Source: Argyresthia goedartella (taxonomy: Eukaryota; Arthropoda; Insecta; Lepidoptera; Argyresthiidae). From it: DNA of 64,000 nucleotides. The notes beneath the pieces are model-generated. The model did not search any database. It was not told where the DNA came from and saw only the letters and a program-made list of their open reading frames with translations. This document shows, piece after piece, positions 10,881 through 21,444 of the stretch. Made by a program: the position numbers and the translations under genes. The stretch spans positions 24,050,552 through 24,114,551 of the forward strand of contig OX463832.1 of the NCBI GenBank assembly GCA_949825045.1. The letters run 5' to 3'. The stretch's first letter is position 1. Each line of letters opens with the position of its first letter.

Positions 10881-11103
10881 ACTTTCCTGAAAACTCAATA
10901 AGTTGGATTTTACATAGCAAAATGTTGTTGGTGCGGCTACTTTCATACTCCATGGACCTAACCAGGTGCATTCATAAGTTTATTTGTGCTATTGAAAGAA
11001 AATGCAGTCGGAAAAAACGCGAATTTCCTCTTCGTTACTAAAATATAACCAACTTGTAATAGAACGTACAGAAAGGCGAGCTTATTACCAGGAAGAGGCT
11101 TAC

Positions 11104-11188
11104 CTTTCATGTGGTCTGACGGCTCTGCCCTCATAATATCTGTGAGGTAGTGCTCCAGTGAGCGCATGTTCTCGAGACCAGTCCGCTC
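11104..11188 (-). CDS. Internal exon of an unidentified host gene
   Basis: Read on the minus strand, an 85-bp block lies between a good acceptor (TATATGTCTGTTTCAG) and a near-consensus donor (AAAG then GTAAGCC). In phase 0 it encodes ERTGLENMRSLEHYLTDIM plus nine further residues ending DHMK, leaving one base for the next exon. Amphipathic, charged, repeat-free coding sequence of this kind is unlike the surrounding transposon debris. The exon-like block at 13268-13315, 2.1 kb upstream on the same strand, ends in the matching phase. A second frame is also open, but its peptide looks less natural. I do not recognise the protein family. Confidence 0.6.
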
Positions 11189-11458
11189 CTGAAACAGACA
11201 TATAAACGTTTATATTTCGCATGCAGGCCTGTTCGCCTCGGTTGGGAGATTGATAAGTTTCATTATTCTATTCGGATGTAAGGCTCGTGTATCGGTAAAA
11301 TATTTGACGCAACCATGTTAAAATATAGTTCATAATAGCTCGCAATTCAATATGGCTGTAACGTCATTCGCTGCGGCAGAACTGTGAGTTTGTGAGTTCG
11401 TTTATTTATTTCCCAAAACCACTGATTATTTCTATTTCAAACACCACGTTTTAAGATA

Positions 11459-11976
11459 TTTTATCTACACACTTATCATAAACCCTCTTTAGTGAGTCTA
11501 AAAACCGCACGTTACGACCAGCATAATGTTCTACTTGGTAAAAACTCATTTCTTGTCTTAATATTGATACATTATGATCAAAATGTATCCATTTTCGACA
11601 AATTATGTCATTCAAATTTCGAACGCTGACGCCCGCCTGCGTGCCGCCCCCTTAATATTGATACATTATGATCAAAATGTATCCATTTTCGACAAATTAT
11701 GTCATTCAAATTTCGAACGCCGACGCCCGCCTGCGTGCCGCCCCTAGTTTGGTTAAAGTTAAGGTTAAGTTGGTACTACTGAACAAGCTAAACAAGTGCA
11801 GAGCAATTATTAATGCCACATGCCGGTCGGACATGCGGTTCCTGAACACATCAAAGAGAGCTTATGATATGTGTGTAGATAAACTAGTGTATGCAACTGA
11901 ATATAATTAGGCATTAAAACTCTCGAGTGATACTCTCATGTTTTAATGCCCTTCATTATGTATCAGTCACTTTAAC
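11459..11976 (+). repeat. Family A TIR element, copy 3
   Basis: It has the standard A ends. A 92-bp internal segment containing the hairpin GATACATT/AATGTATC and the GC-rich core is tandemly duplicated (about 11559-11650 and 11651-11744). The hairpin sequence differs from that of other copies although its position is the same. Confidence 0.8.
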
Positions 11977-12149
11977 TATTATTCAATTCATATTTTTTGA
12001 CGCCAGAACCTTATAAATATACCTTTTACATCCCAATTCCCAAGAGATATCACGTTTTAGGTTATTTAGTTTTTTTTTTCTTTCACAACAGTCACATCAA
12101 ACTGTTATTGACTCATCTCGAATGGAACGCGACTGAGATCTTCCGGCAT

Positions 12150-12622
12150 TTATTGACCGAGCGAGCGAAGTGTCTGCGTTTCGGGATTGGGCTAAAATGC
12201 TTTCGTATATCCGGATGTGTCCGGTTGTTATCCTCTGCAGGCCGCATTTCTTAACTGATTCTCGGGATTTTTTTTGTGAGCCAGTTCGATAATTAAATAG
12301 TGTTTTCTTGTCGATTCAGTTTTTGGACATTTTCAAAATGGCGGAGATGTGGTTTTAAAAATTCATTAAACCGCTACAGTCCAAAAAGCTTGACGGATTT
12401 TAACAAATGAGGTTTCCTTGGATTTGTAGCGACCGTGAGAGTAACAGCCTAAGTACATATATAGTTTTAGTGAAAAGTCAATAGGTTGGGTTTAACACCG
12501 CAAAATGTGGTTTACAAAGTTATTGGAGCAGCTACTTTCATACTCCACGTACGTAACCAGGTGCATTCATATGTTTGTATGTGTTATTAAAAGAAAGTGT
12601 CACTCACAAAGCCACTAGTTTT
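12150..12622 (+). repeat. Family D repeat, copy 3
   Basis: It begins TTGACCGAGCGAGCGAAG and ends near CACAAAGCCACTAG. It is the most complete uninterrupted D copy and serves as the reference for the nest at 9.5-11 kb. Confidence 0.8.
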
Positions 12623-12624
12623 TA

Positions 12625-13110
12625 ATATTCGAGCCCACCCCAACCTACTTCTTCAACCTCCTTGGTCCCTAAAAAGGTCCGCACCCGACCCAAACTCCTT
12701 GGTCCTTACAAAGAGGCCGGGACAGGCCTCCCTAAACAATCAATGCGGGCAGACCTACTGACCTAGATACAGCCTTACGCAGCGTATGACGTCACACAAC
12801 GCCATTGCGCTAACCACCCCAGCACGCCATAACAGCCTTTAATAGCAACAGCGTAAGTCGTGTTTTCAGCTAACTAGGTTAGGGGTGGGACGTGGCCGAG
12901 AGTGTTATGCGATTGTGAGGCTTGAGAAGTTGGGGGTAAGGTCGGTTTTACGTTGGGAGAGCTTATGGTGTGGGCAGGTCTCCAGTTTTAAATTTGGAAT
13001 GTCTAGTCAGAAGCCGAGTTTTTGAGACGTGTTAGAGTTAGATAAATTCAATTTTGATTAATATTCTGTGAAATAAATTTTAACATCAGCTACGGTACAC
13101 CCTAGTGGCC
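12625..13110. other. No feature recognised
   Basis: This segment is GC-richer than average, with near-repeats of CTTGGTCC at about 12650-12710. No open frame or shared repeat is seen. Confidence 0.4.
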
Positions 13111-13114
13111 CTTA

Positions 13115-13455
13115 ATATATTTATACAGGCACATACACTGGCTTCTGGCCCCACACTAGGATGTGTCGTGGGAACGAGAAACAGTGACGACAAGTGAGTT
13201 TGAGGGTCGAGCCGCAGGCGAGGCTCTCTAAGAGACGAATATTGCTCACTTTCCAGCCTCTACATACCTCTACTATTTGTAGCGCTTTCCCATACTGCTC
13301 AAAGTCAACTTTGGGCTGAAATAGTTTCAGTTTAATGACATCACATACCTACATATAAACATCCAAGAACGAAGGTTTTTTTTTCCTTTATCCCCGGTAC
13401 CTCTCGCATGATAGACGGAACTACTTCCGCATCGCCACAGAGATTGTCAAAGTAG
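13115..13455 (-). mobile_element. SINE family S2, split into two halves
   Basis: The 5' half (13338-13455) and 3' half (13115-13190) of one SINE lie in the same orientation. They match the copies at 24888-25032 and 50805-51045, for example GGGGATAAA, TTGGATGTTTATATGT and CTAGTGTGGGGCCAGAAGCC. The break falls at a GTCA motif present on both sides. The intervening 147 bp contain the exon-like block at 13268-13315. Confidence 0.7.
13268..13315 (-). CDS. Short internal exon of an unidentified host gene
   Basis: A 48-bp minus-strand block encodes PKVDFEQYGKALQIVE. It is preceded by GAAACTATTTCAG (acceptor) and followed by GTATGT (donor). It is exactly 16 codons, phase 0 to phase 0, and so joins in frame to the exon at 11104-11188. 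The block is oddly placed between two halves of a SINE. It could be a genuine exon whose neighbourhood was rearranged, or an exon carried in by an insertion. No family is recognised. Confidence 0.5.
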
Positions 13456-13559
13456 GGTGCCTCCTTAAATTCTGAAATCGTTTTAGCGGGTTTTGAAAAT
13501 AGACATGTAGCCCATATTAATGTCCCGAGGGGCAAATGGCCTTTACTCGGAATCGAGCA

Positions 13560-13960
13560 TATTGCTTTTTGGACATTTTGTCCGCGGGATATTTTATCCC
13601 CTGCACTGAAAAAAATTGTAACAAAACTTTTTCGGTTATTGCCTTTTTAACCATACTTCAGTTAGTCGTCAACAAACTTAATTTGAAATAATTAAAGTGA
13701 TTTATTAACGAAGCACAAAACTGCTTGTGTTATTTTCAGTTCGGTTGTTTAATGCAGTTAACGAATAGGATTGGTAACGTGCAATAAAACATGTTTACTC
13801 AGTTAATACTAATTCTTAGACTATTCGTTACTAAAGGCTAGCTGAACTATCAAACAATTATTATTGTCAAACACTAAACAAACATCTTGCTACTATTATC
13901 CCAATTAAGTTTTTTTTACACAGATGTTTAAAACAAATAGCCATTTTTGTATTTATACGA
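13560..13960. other. No feature recognised
   Basis: This is AT-rich spacer; no open frame or shared repeat is seen. Confidence 0.4.
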
Positions 13961-14104
13961 CCAAGAGAGGGTAGATATAAGTTTGAAGCGCATGTCGGTC
14001 GGTGCGTCTGTCTGTATGTCTGTCTGGGCCACCCTAGCAGTCAAACAGGTGGACGAATTTTATTTGGGTTTTCTGTAAATTGTAGTAGACTTTCCTGCGA
14101 TCGT

Positions 14105-14300
14105 TCATTGATATGTTTTATTCAAATCGGTTCAGTAGTTCGAAAGTTATCAGCTTAACAAGGAATAGGGCTCGAACTGGTTGTTGGATTGTAATGCAGT
14201 GTTTTTGTAGTTAGTAGTAGTCTTAAATGCAATAGTTCTAAGCTGTGTTTTATTCAAATCGGTTCAGTAGTTCGAAAGTTATCAACATAACAAACAAACA
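14105..14300. repeat. Direct repeat pair
   Basis: TTTATTCAAATCGGTTCAGT followed by AGTTCGAAAGTTATCA occurs near 14115-14153 and again near 14249-14285. The wording resembles common lepidopteran interspersed repeats. Confidence 0.6.
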
Positions 14301-14349
14301 AGCGAACCAAATTTAAGACTTTTAAGGTTATATTAATGTGACAAGGGTG

Positions 14350-14986
14350 TTTTTTAGGGTTCCGTAGAGAAACAAGGAACTTTTATAGTTTCATTAAGTC
14401 TGTCTGTCCGTCCGTCCGTCCGTCCGTCCGTCCGTATGTCACAGCAACTTTATGCAGTAACTATTAGGACTACACAGTTGAAACTTGGTATGTAGATGTA
14501 TTCTGTAAAACGCTTTACGATTTTTATACAAAAATTGAAATTAAATTAAAGGGGGCTCCCCATACATGGAACTGAAACCAAAAATTTTTTTTTTCACAAA
14601 CCTACTATATGTCTGGGGTGTCTAAAGATAGGTATTTAAAAATGACGTTGAGTGAAAAGTAAATCGTTAAAGAGACAGACCCTTCCAAAGTGGAAAAATG
14701 TGTCCCCCCCCCCTCTAACTTTTAAAGTAAGAGAGTGAAAAATCTACAAAAAATATATGCTGTGTATGACAACAATACGACGACAATTCAACGAAAATTG
14801 GTTAGAACAAAATAAAAAAAAGAGTTTTTAAAATATAAAACATTTATTAAAAACCGCAAAGATAACTTTGTCATTCATACAAACACTATGAAAAACAAAG
14901 TTACAACACAAACATCCTGTCACATAATTACTTGCTACAACGGAACCCTTCACGGGCGAGTCCTGCTCGCACTTGGCCACTTTTTC
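14350..14986 (-). repeat. Family C sister element
   Basis: Read on the minus strand, it begins AGTGGCCAAGTGCGAGCAGG and ends GTTCCGTTG, with GTCC units at 14399-14434. It shares termini with family C but has a different interior. A second copy enters the window at its right edge (63950-64000). Confidence 0.7.
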
Positions 14987-15266
14987 CAGTACTAATCCCA
15001 ACGGATAACGACCTGTTGTCTGTCTGATTGTCGAGTTTAAGTGATGAATGATGGTCTACTAGTGGATTAGTCATTCTAATGAATTTGGGTTCCTATTGTA
15101 CAAAGGAATTAGCAAACATCAAAGGGAAACCTTCATATCTCTATAGACGCGGCGATGGGCTAGCCCTCTGACGCGCAAAACGTGGGCGCAATTGTGCCTC
15201 TGCCAGCCCGTATGGGAAACGGTGTGACGGTGTGTTTGTATGTTCTGGTGACGTCATAGTGCGGCT

Positions 15267-15453
15267 GAATCGATACACCTTTAAACATTGGTGAATTGAA
15301 TGCATAAAAAGTGACGATGACAGCTCTTCTATTATTTCAGATGAATGAACAATTTCAATTCTTTCCGATTGTTTTGGTAACATCTCTAGTGGTTAAAAAG
15401 TGGATTTTATAAAGATTTAGGTTATCTGTCATATACCTTCCAAGATTTTATGT
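15267..15453 (+). repeat. Family J repeat, copy 1
   Basis: The segment from GAATCGATACACCTTTAAAC through ATTTAGGTTATCTGTCATAT matches the inverted segment 24652-24829. The rest of the window has no other copy. Confidence 0.65.
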
Positions 15454-15744
15454 ACAGTTACCAAACTTCAAGGTAAATAGAGCATAATAATACATTACTA
15501 CTTTTACTTTTACTAGATACTTTTCCTCCCGAACTATTTCGGGAATGTATTTGTTGGATTTTTAGAAGTGTTACCAGTTTAGACTCGAAAGTAAAATTTT
15601 AAATTAACAATGTATTTCTAATTGTAAGATATGTGGTCTAATGTGTATTATGTGTAAATAAAAACTTTTGAAAAGAAAACAACCAGTTTAGACTCGCAAA
15701 ATATGCTATTCTCCTGGGTAAACAAAAACAAAAAAGTTCATGTC

Positions 15745-15828
15745 CGCACTAGGCTTCGAACCTAGCACCCCTGCCCTACAGAAAGCAGATCCGACGTCTC
15801 ACCAATTGCGCTACCGAAACGATAAATA
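15745..15828 (-). mobile_element. tRNA-like SINE head
   Basis: The minus strand has an A-box-like GTAGCGCAATTGGTGAGA and a perfect T-arm, CTAGG TTCGAAG CCTAG. No matching acceptor stem is seen, so this is read as a tRNA-derived SINE head or pseudogene and not a working tRNA. Confidence 0.55.
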
Positions 15829-15950
15829 GCTGACATAGGTCTTCCCTGCCCAGCATCAACCATTCCCATCTTAATCTGGTTTCCTGTAAGAGATCTCTTA
15901 TTAGAGATAAGCTCGCCTTTGTAGACTTTTTCATGTAACTCTTCATTTGT

Positions 15951-16008
15951 AGGGTTCCGTACCCGAAGGGTGCCAGACGGGACCCTATTAATAAGCCTCC
16001 GCCATAGT
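15951..16008 (-). repeat. Family C terminal fragment
   Basis: Only the end AGGGTTCCGTACCCGAAGGG through TAATAAGCCTCCGCC is present. Confidence 0.65.
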
Positions 16009-16059
16009 ATAAATAAGAAACAAACTGCGATAAGTTTTGGTTTTGTAATGATAATGACA

Positions 16060-16187
16060 TATACCTCGCGCCACGAGTTATGAGCGGTGGCCTTGAATGC
16101 GCAGTAGTCACTTTTCAATACCTGTACATATGCGCAGTAATTCCCGCCAACGTCTCCCAGCGCTCTTAATTCGTGGCGCGAGGTATA
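16060..16187. mobile_element. 128-bp MITE with perfect 17-bp TIRs
   Basis: TATACCTCGCGCCACGA (16060-16076) is exactly repeated in inverse at 16171-16187. The small GC-rich TIR element has no coding capacity; a TA flank is possible. Confidence 0.75.
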
Positions 16188-16452
16188 CCATATAATAAAA
16201 TCGAGTTTAGGAAAATTGGACAAAACTAAGTAAAGTTGTTGGATTAAATAGTGGTAATTTACGATGTCCTAATGTGAGCTACGAGTGTTTAAGGGTTCCG
16301 CTGTCCGTCCGTCCGTCACCAGGCTGTACTGAGGGACTACCAGCCATTCCTCTCCATCATTTGAAGACCTCGATAAGCTTGTCGGACCATCAGACGTGTA
16401 ACTCGAATAATAGTAGTCTATTAAAATGACATTAACTTAGTGCAGTGATTGG

Positions 16453-16857
16453 AAGGTTCCGTACCCGAAGGGTGCCAAACGGGACCCTATTGCCTCCGCT
16501 GTCCGTCCGTCCGTCCGTCCGTCTGTCACCAGGCTGTATCTCATGAACCGTGATAGTTAGAGAGATGACATTTTCACAGATGATGTATTTCTGTTGCCGC
16601 GATAACAACATATACTAAAAAACAGAATAATATAAATATTTAAGGGGGCTCCCATACAACAAGTCTTTTAATACCCTCATACAAACTTATGAATGCACCT
16701 GGTGACGCACATGGAGTGTGAAAGTAGCCGCACCAATAACTGTTAACAGCATTTTGCTATTTAAAATCCAAACTATTCACTCCACACCATCCCTACCATT
16801 GTACGGTGGTACGGAACCCTTCGTGTGCGAGTTCGACTCGCACTTGACCGGTTTTTT
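16453..16857 (-). repeat. Family C, short form
   Basis: The copy extends from GGTTCCGTACCCGAAGGG to CGCACTTGACCGG on the plus strand, with GTCC units at about 16499-16522. A loose GTCC fragment without flanks lies at 16296-16325. Confidence 0.85.
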
Positions 16858-17050
16858 ATTTGAAAGGGTAACTTTCCAGTGTGGTCCCATTTAAAAAAAA
16901 TCGTCCCAATAGTTTTTTTTCTACAGCAAAACGACTGGAATTATGAAGTCATCCAGGTAAACGAAATTGCGTATTGCTTTACTGTGATTTATCAGTGGTG
17001 GTTAAGGTCATTGTCATAAGATGAATTCTGTCTATAAGTACTGTATATTA

Positions 17051-17275
17051 GTTTATCTACACACGTATCATAAACCCTCTTTACTGCGTACAAAACCGCA
17101 CGTTACGATCAGCATAATATTAAATTACTTGGTGAAAACTCATTTCTTATCTGAAAAATTACACATTGTAGTTTTTCTGCATATTATGACATTCAAATTT
17201 CGAACGCCGACGCCCGCTTGCGTGCCGCCCCTGGTTTGTCTGTGAAGTTGGTACTGCAGAACAAGCTAAACAAGC
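17051..17275 (+). repeat. Family A element, copy 4, truncated
   Basis: The A 5' half runs to ACAGAACAAGCTAAACAA and then passes directly into LINE coding sequence at 17279. The family's distal half is missing. Confidence 0.75.
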
Positions 17276-17278
17276 TAA

Positions 17279-17853
17279 GCTGGCACGCAGGTTTGCTCGT
17301 TGCACACATCAAGTAAAAATTACTTTGTTTAAGGCTTACTGCCAATCCTTTTACACGAGCAGCCTGTGGGTCAGCTATACTCAAAAGTCCATAAACGCCC
17401 TTCGAGTCCAGTACAATAACGGATTTAGGATGCTGCTGGGGCTGCCGCGATTCTGTAGTGCGTCAGGCATGTTTGCAGAAGCCCGCACGGACGGGTTTCA
17501 TGCAGTAATAAGAAAACGCGTGGCCTCACTAATGCACAGAGTTCGCGGCAGCACCAGCGGACTGACTGTTATAGCAGATAGGGTCGATGGACCTATTTTA
17601 AAGCCCTGGATCAAGGTGGTGACCGGCACCTCGCTGGATAAATAGGCTCATCATCATCAATCTGCCCACACCTACCCACTGCTGGGTACAGGCCTCTTCT
17701 CTACCTCGCTGTCCGCCATAAGTTGCCTACTTATTTATTTTAATTTTATTTTAAGGTGTAACTAACATAGATTAGGAAATTCTCTTTTTGTACTAACAAT
17801 ACTATGGATCCGTGTTTTCTGAAAATAAATGTTTTATTATTATTATTATTATA
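17279..17853 (+). pseudogene. LINE ORF2 C-terminal fragment with ATT tail
   Basis: The plus-strand frame runs from GGCACGCAGGTTTGCTCG to the stop after 17642 and contains KSINALRVQYNNGFRMLLGL and PRFCSASGMFAEARTDGFHA. These are LINE ORF2 C-terminal sequences common in Lepidoptera. Downstream come a familiar CCCACTGCTGGGTACAGGCC motif and a tail of five or six ATT units (about 17834-17853). The reverse transcriptase core is absent. Confidence 0.8.
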
Positions 17854-17859
17854 CCTATT

Positions 17860-18680
17860 CTGGGAGAAATCTAAATTTTACGGAACAACTTTAGAGTTTT
17901 TTTATGGATTGTCAAAGTTCGCAAAAGCAGACAAAACAGTATATTTGATTTACTTTCATAGTGTCATGTCCTATAGTATCTTGTTGTGGGGGAAAGCAGC
18001 GGATTTTCAACCTATGTATTTTTATTTTAAAGAAAAGAGCTATTCGAGCAATTTATAATTTAAAACGTACAGACTCCTTAAGAGAGCTTTTTTAAAAAAA
18101 ATACATACCAACTGTAGCTAGTCAATTTATTTTCGAAAATATAATGTATGTACGCAAGAACCTTACAACATTTTCCAAACATAGCGATAGCTGTAATGTT
18201 AACCTAAGAAATAATCACAGACTACTTGCGCCCCGGTTTAGACTAGCGAAGGTTAGCAATTCTTTCAAGGGTCAGTGCATTCTCTACTACAACAAGATAC
18301 CTCTGGAAATTTTGAAATTGCCATTTGAGTAATTTAAAAAGCATGTTAAAGCTCCTTTGTCGAAAAAGGTATATTACAATGTTCAAGATTACTTAAATGA
18401 CGGGACTGTATGGGGTTTATCTGGCTCAACACAGGCCTTGCTGTAAATAATTTTGTAATTATTTATTCCTGCTTATTAATCATAATAATTAATATTTTAA
18501 AATTTGTATTAGTTAAGCACAAACAATTTTTAAAAGAGATCGAAAAATCAATCTGTGGGAGTTTCTACGCCCTTCTTCTCCCACAGTGGTCCAATGTAGA
18601 GAAGAGGCAAAGAATTACGTTTGCTAAGTATATGTAAATATCTTAGCAATTAATAAAGACATTTGACTTTGACTTTACCT
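17860..18680 (+). pseudogene. Jockey-type LINE C terminus and 3' UTR
   Basis: Broken plus-strand frames contain VYLIYFHSVMSYSILLWGKA, then MYVRKNLTTFSKHSD and LLAPRFRLAKVSNSFKGQ. Together these are the C-terminal region of a Jockey-clade ORF2, with several frameshifts and stops. The 3' UTR carries a hairpin, CTGTGGGAG with CTCCCACAG (about 18554-18587). It ends in AATAAAGACATTTGAC and a short TTTGAC repeat. The same 3' end occurs at 36388-36662 and 52365-52705. Confidence 0.85.
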
Positions 18681-18734
18681 GAGTTAGCGCTAACAAGAAT
18701 TGGTCCACGTCGATCAAAAATGTTCAAAATGTTA

Positions 18735-18836
18735 ATGTAGCCGCAAATTGTATATTACAAAGTTATTGGTGCGGCTACTTTTATACTCCATCTACGTAAC
18801 CAAGTGCATTAAGAGGTTTGAATGTGTTATCGAAGA
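18735..18836 (+). repeat. Family C/D shared module
   Basis: The module ACAAAGTTATTGGTGCGGCT through AACCAAGTGCATT is present without the rest of D. Remnants of the same module lie inverted at about 19284-19365, on the other side of SINE B copy 4. Confidence 0.65.
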
Positions 18837-19032
18837 TTATTAGATATTATATTTTAAGAAAGGCTATTTAATCGCACATCAAAAATACTGATTGCATAGC
18901 AAAAGGATCAGCAAAACACTATTAGCTCAGTTCCATAGCCTTAACTTGTTCAAGGTTTCATGAACTAGTGGAATCATTATTAAAACAAATAACCCGACTG
19001 TATCTTATTTCAGTACCGGTAGTCGGTGTTTT

Positions 19033-19280
19033 GACGAGCCGAATGGCCGAGTCGGCAGTGACCCTGCCTACGAAGCCAAGGGTCCCGGGTTCGAGTCCCG
19101 GTGGGGGCAAATATTTGTTTGATGAGAACGGATGTTTGTACCCTAGTCATGGTTGTTTATCTAAGTATAATATTTATCTATATAAGTATATGCATAGTTG
19201 TCTATTACCCAAGATACAGGGAATCCTAGTTTGGGGCTAGATCAATGTGTGTAAATGGTGTCCAAGGTATTATTATTATA
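19033..19280 (+). mobile_element. SINE family B, copy 4
   Basis: It is a complete copy with CCGAATGGCCGAGTCGGC, B-box GGTTCGAGTCCC and a short ATT tail. It is flanked on both sides by fragments of the C/D module in opposite orientations. Confidence 0.9.
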
Positions 19281-19429
19281 GTACCATAGACAAACTTATG
19301 ACTGCATATGGTTACGTAGATGGAGAATGGAAGTAGCCGCACCAATAACTTTGTAAACCCCATAGCTCCATTTTGAAAGAGATCCAAAAACTGAGCCGAT
19401 AAAAAGAAACCATAATCAACCCTTCAAAA

Positions 19430-19617
19430 AAAACACTGGAAATGTGTTCTCAAGTTTATGTTTTAAGTATTTTTTGTTGTTCTTACATGTTCAACCTAAC
19501 ACGAAGGATAAAAGCGGCTTCGCTTCGCTTACCCCCTTTACGCTTCACCTAAGCTAGCGCAGCAGTTTGCCCTGATATTTGCTGTGCACATCAGTATTTT
19601 TGATGTGCAGTTTAATA
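19430..19617 (-). mobile_element. Family E MITE, copy 3, partial
   Basis: On the plus strand it reads GTTGTTCTTACATGTTCAAC through CGCTTCGCTTACCCCC to CAGTATTTTTGATGTGCAG. It ends at the TA where family F element 1 begins. Confidence 0.7.
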
Positions 19618-20592
19618 TTGGGTGCTTACCTATGAAATTGGCGAATTTTTCTTACAGATTCAGGAGTTCATAATTCGAGTAATTCAATAGCGATTTCCAG
19701 TTTTTTTTTTATTGTTTTAAAATTGTTCGATTCCAAATCGATATTCGATCGATGGTTTCGGAACGGCCATTTTGAATTTGACGTTGCTGCCAACCTGGCA
19801 GTTTTTTGACAACTGACAGACGAAAGCCCTCGCAATGTAAACGCGTTTTGGATAGGGTATTGAAATTAAATCGCAGTCCATCTGGAATGTATTCGAGGTT
19901 CCCTCAGGATTGTCTATATAGCTGAGTGTGTTGTGGTTCCCCGAACCAGATAAAGTTCGCATTTACGTGGCCGATTGGTTTTTTACCACGTAACATAACC
20001 TGTGTTGGAACACTGTGCTGATCGAGGCTGGCCCGCCAGTCACACAGGAGGTTGGCTGAAGAACCTGTCTACCAAGAAGAGCCTAGGGTGCACCCGGGCC
20101 TTGCAGAGAGACGGGAGGTTGACGGGACCGAAGCACAGACCAGGTTAGATCGAACCCAATCATTTTAGCTCGGTGAATCGCCGACGTTCACACTTCTTGG
20201 CAACTGATCGCTACGCTACCTCGTAGCTGATGGGCCCCTACGAGGTCATTAGGTGCCGAGAAGCCTGAACAAAAATTAATTTCAATATTTTACATCTACT
20301 TGTTAAATTTCTTTTAATTTTCAGTTTGATAACTAAAATGTTATCTTCAAAATCAGTGCCTCCTAAATGTCATCCAGTTCTTGTTATATTAACCGTAATA
20401 TTTTTTACAGCTGACACTTTTCAAAAATTATATAAAATTTTCTGTTAGCTAAATGTTGTCTCATTCATACACACAAAGTTTACAAAATTAGGATCCTTCA
20501 TTCCTAAAAAAAATACAAAAATGTTTGTACTGAAAATTGAGTTAACTTCAATTCCTCCATACAAAACGCCAATTGCATATGTAAGGACCTAA
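19618..20592. mobile_element. Family F mariner-like MITE, copy 1, with 547-bp insertion
   Basis: The TIRs begin TTGGGTGCTTACCTATG and, inverted, TTAGGTCCTTACATATG, and are flanked by TA on both sides. The body matches the uninterrupted 421-bp copy at 60971-61391. An extra 547 bp (19725-20271) is bounded by AAAATT on both sides (19719-19724 and 20272-20277). TA target and TTRGGT ends fit the Tc1/mariner superfamily. No transposase is encoded. Confidence 0.8.
19725..20271. mobile_element. 547-bp insertion of unknown class inside element F
   Basis: The boundaries come from comparison with the second F copy. The insert is GC-richer than F, contains a hairpin ACCTCGTAG/CTACGAGGT (about 20218-20247), and lacks clear TIRs. 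A short minus-strand frame near its left end is not recognisable. Confidence 0.65.
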
Positions 20593-20688
20593 TATGTCCC
20601 AATGATAAATCCTAGGAGCATGCAGATGAAGTTGCGGGCATCAGCAGCTCCCCATATAGCTACAAAGCCCAGATAAAGCTATCAGAGT

Positions 20689-20940
20689 AATAATAACAAT
20701 ACCTTGGACACCATTTACACACATTGATCTAGCCCCAAACTAGGATTCCCTGTATCTTGGGTACTAGACAACGATACACATACTTATATAGATAAATATT
20801 ATACTTAGATAGATAAACAACCATGACTAGGGTACAAACATCCGTTCTCATCAAACAAACATTTGCCCCCACCGGGACTCGAACCCGGGACCCTTGGCTT
20901 CGTAGGCAGCGTCACTGCCGACTCGGCCATTCGGGTCGTC
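20689..20940 (-). mobile_element. SINE family B, copy 5
   Basis: It is a complete inverted copy whose ATT tail starts at 20689 and whose tRNA-like head ends near 20940. A short common lepidopteran repeat motif (ATGCAGATGAAGTTGCGGGC) lies just to its left. Confidence 0.9.
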
Positions 20941-21177
20941 AGAGTGTCGGAAACACATTCAACAATGCGCACGTTAGAGCGATATGATAACATTTCCTAC
21001 AGCTGGCTGACAATATCAATAGCAAGGAGGAGGGGAGTCACACTGGCCTACTTACAACGCGGTAGACTCCAGGGGGGCTGCCAGCCTCTACATCGATTCA
21101 GATTAGGTTCAAAACAGGAGCATCACCATGCCAACCATATCAATTATAATACGCCATAATTCACCAAGTTAAAAGCT

Positions 21178-21440
21178 TTATCTACACACGTATCATGATG
21201 TGTATGAAGATGTGTGCAACGAGCAAACCTGCGCGCCAGCATGTACACCCTCACCGCCAACGCCCTCCGTTCCCTATCAATGTCCAGGTCGTCTCTCAGG
21301 TCATTGGTTACAATGTGTCCCAGATATTTAAAACTTGTAACACTCAATAACTCCTCAATAACTCCGTATGGTATGTGAACGTGAAAAAGGCAATACGGTA
21401 TTTGGCAAGGTAGTCCAATAAATATAGAAACGTGTCTCAA
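21178..21440 (-). pseudogene. LINE ORF2 fragment joined to a family A terminus
   Basis: On the minus strand the frame gives SFKYLGHIVTNDLRDDLDID and then LARRFARCTH, part of the same kind of LINE as 17279-17853. Coding homology ends where the family A terminus (TTTATCTACACACGTATCATG, read on the plus strand from about 21177) begins. The reverse transcriptase catalytic region is absent. Confidence 0.75.
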
Positions 21441-21444
21441 GCTG

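Larger units (their letters stand above)
9462..10992 (+). repeat. Family D copy 2, a four-layer transposon nest
   Basis: Family D starts near 9467 (TGACCGAGCGAGCTAAGCG) and its far end lies at about 10883-10992. Between them D is interrupted by SINE B (9551-9831), then by family C (9955-10382), then by a LINE fragment (10443-10880). D sequence resumes after each insertion, which proves the order of nesting. Confidence 0.8.
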
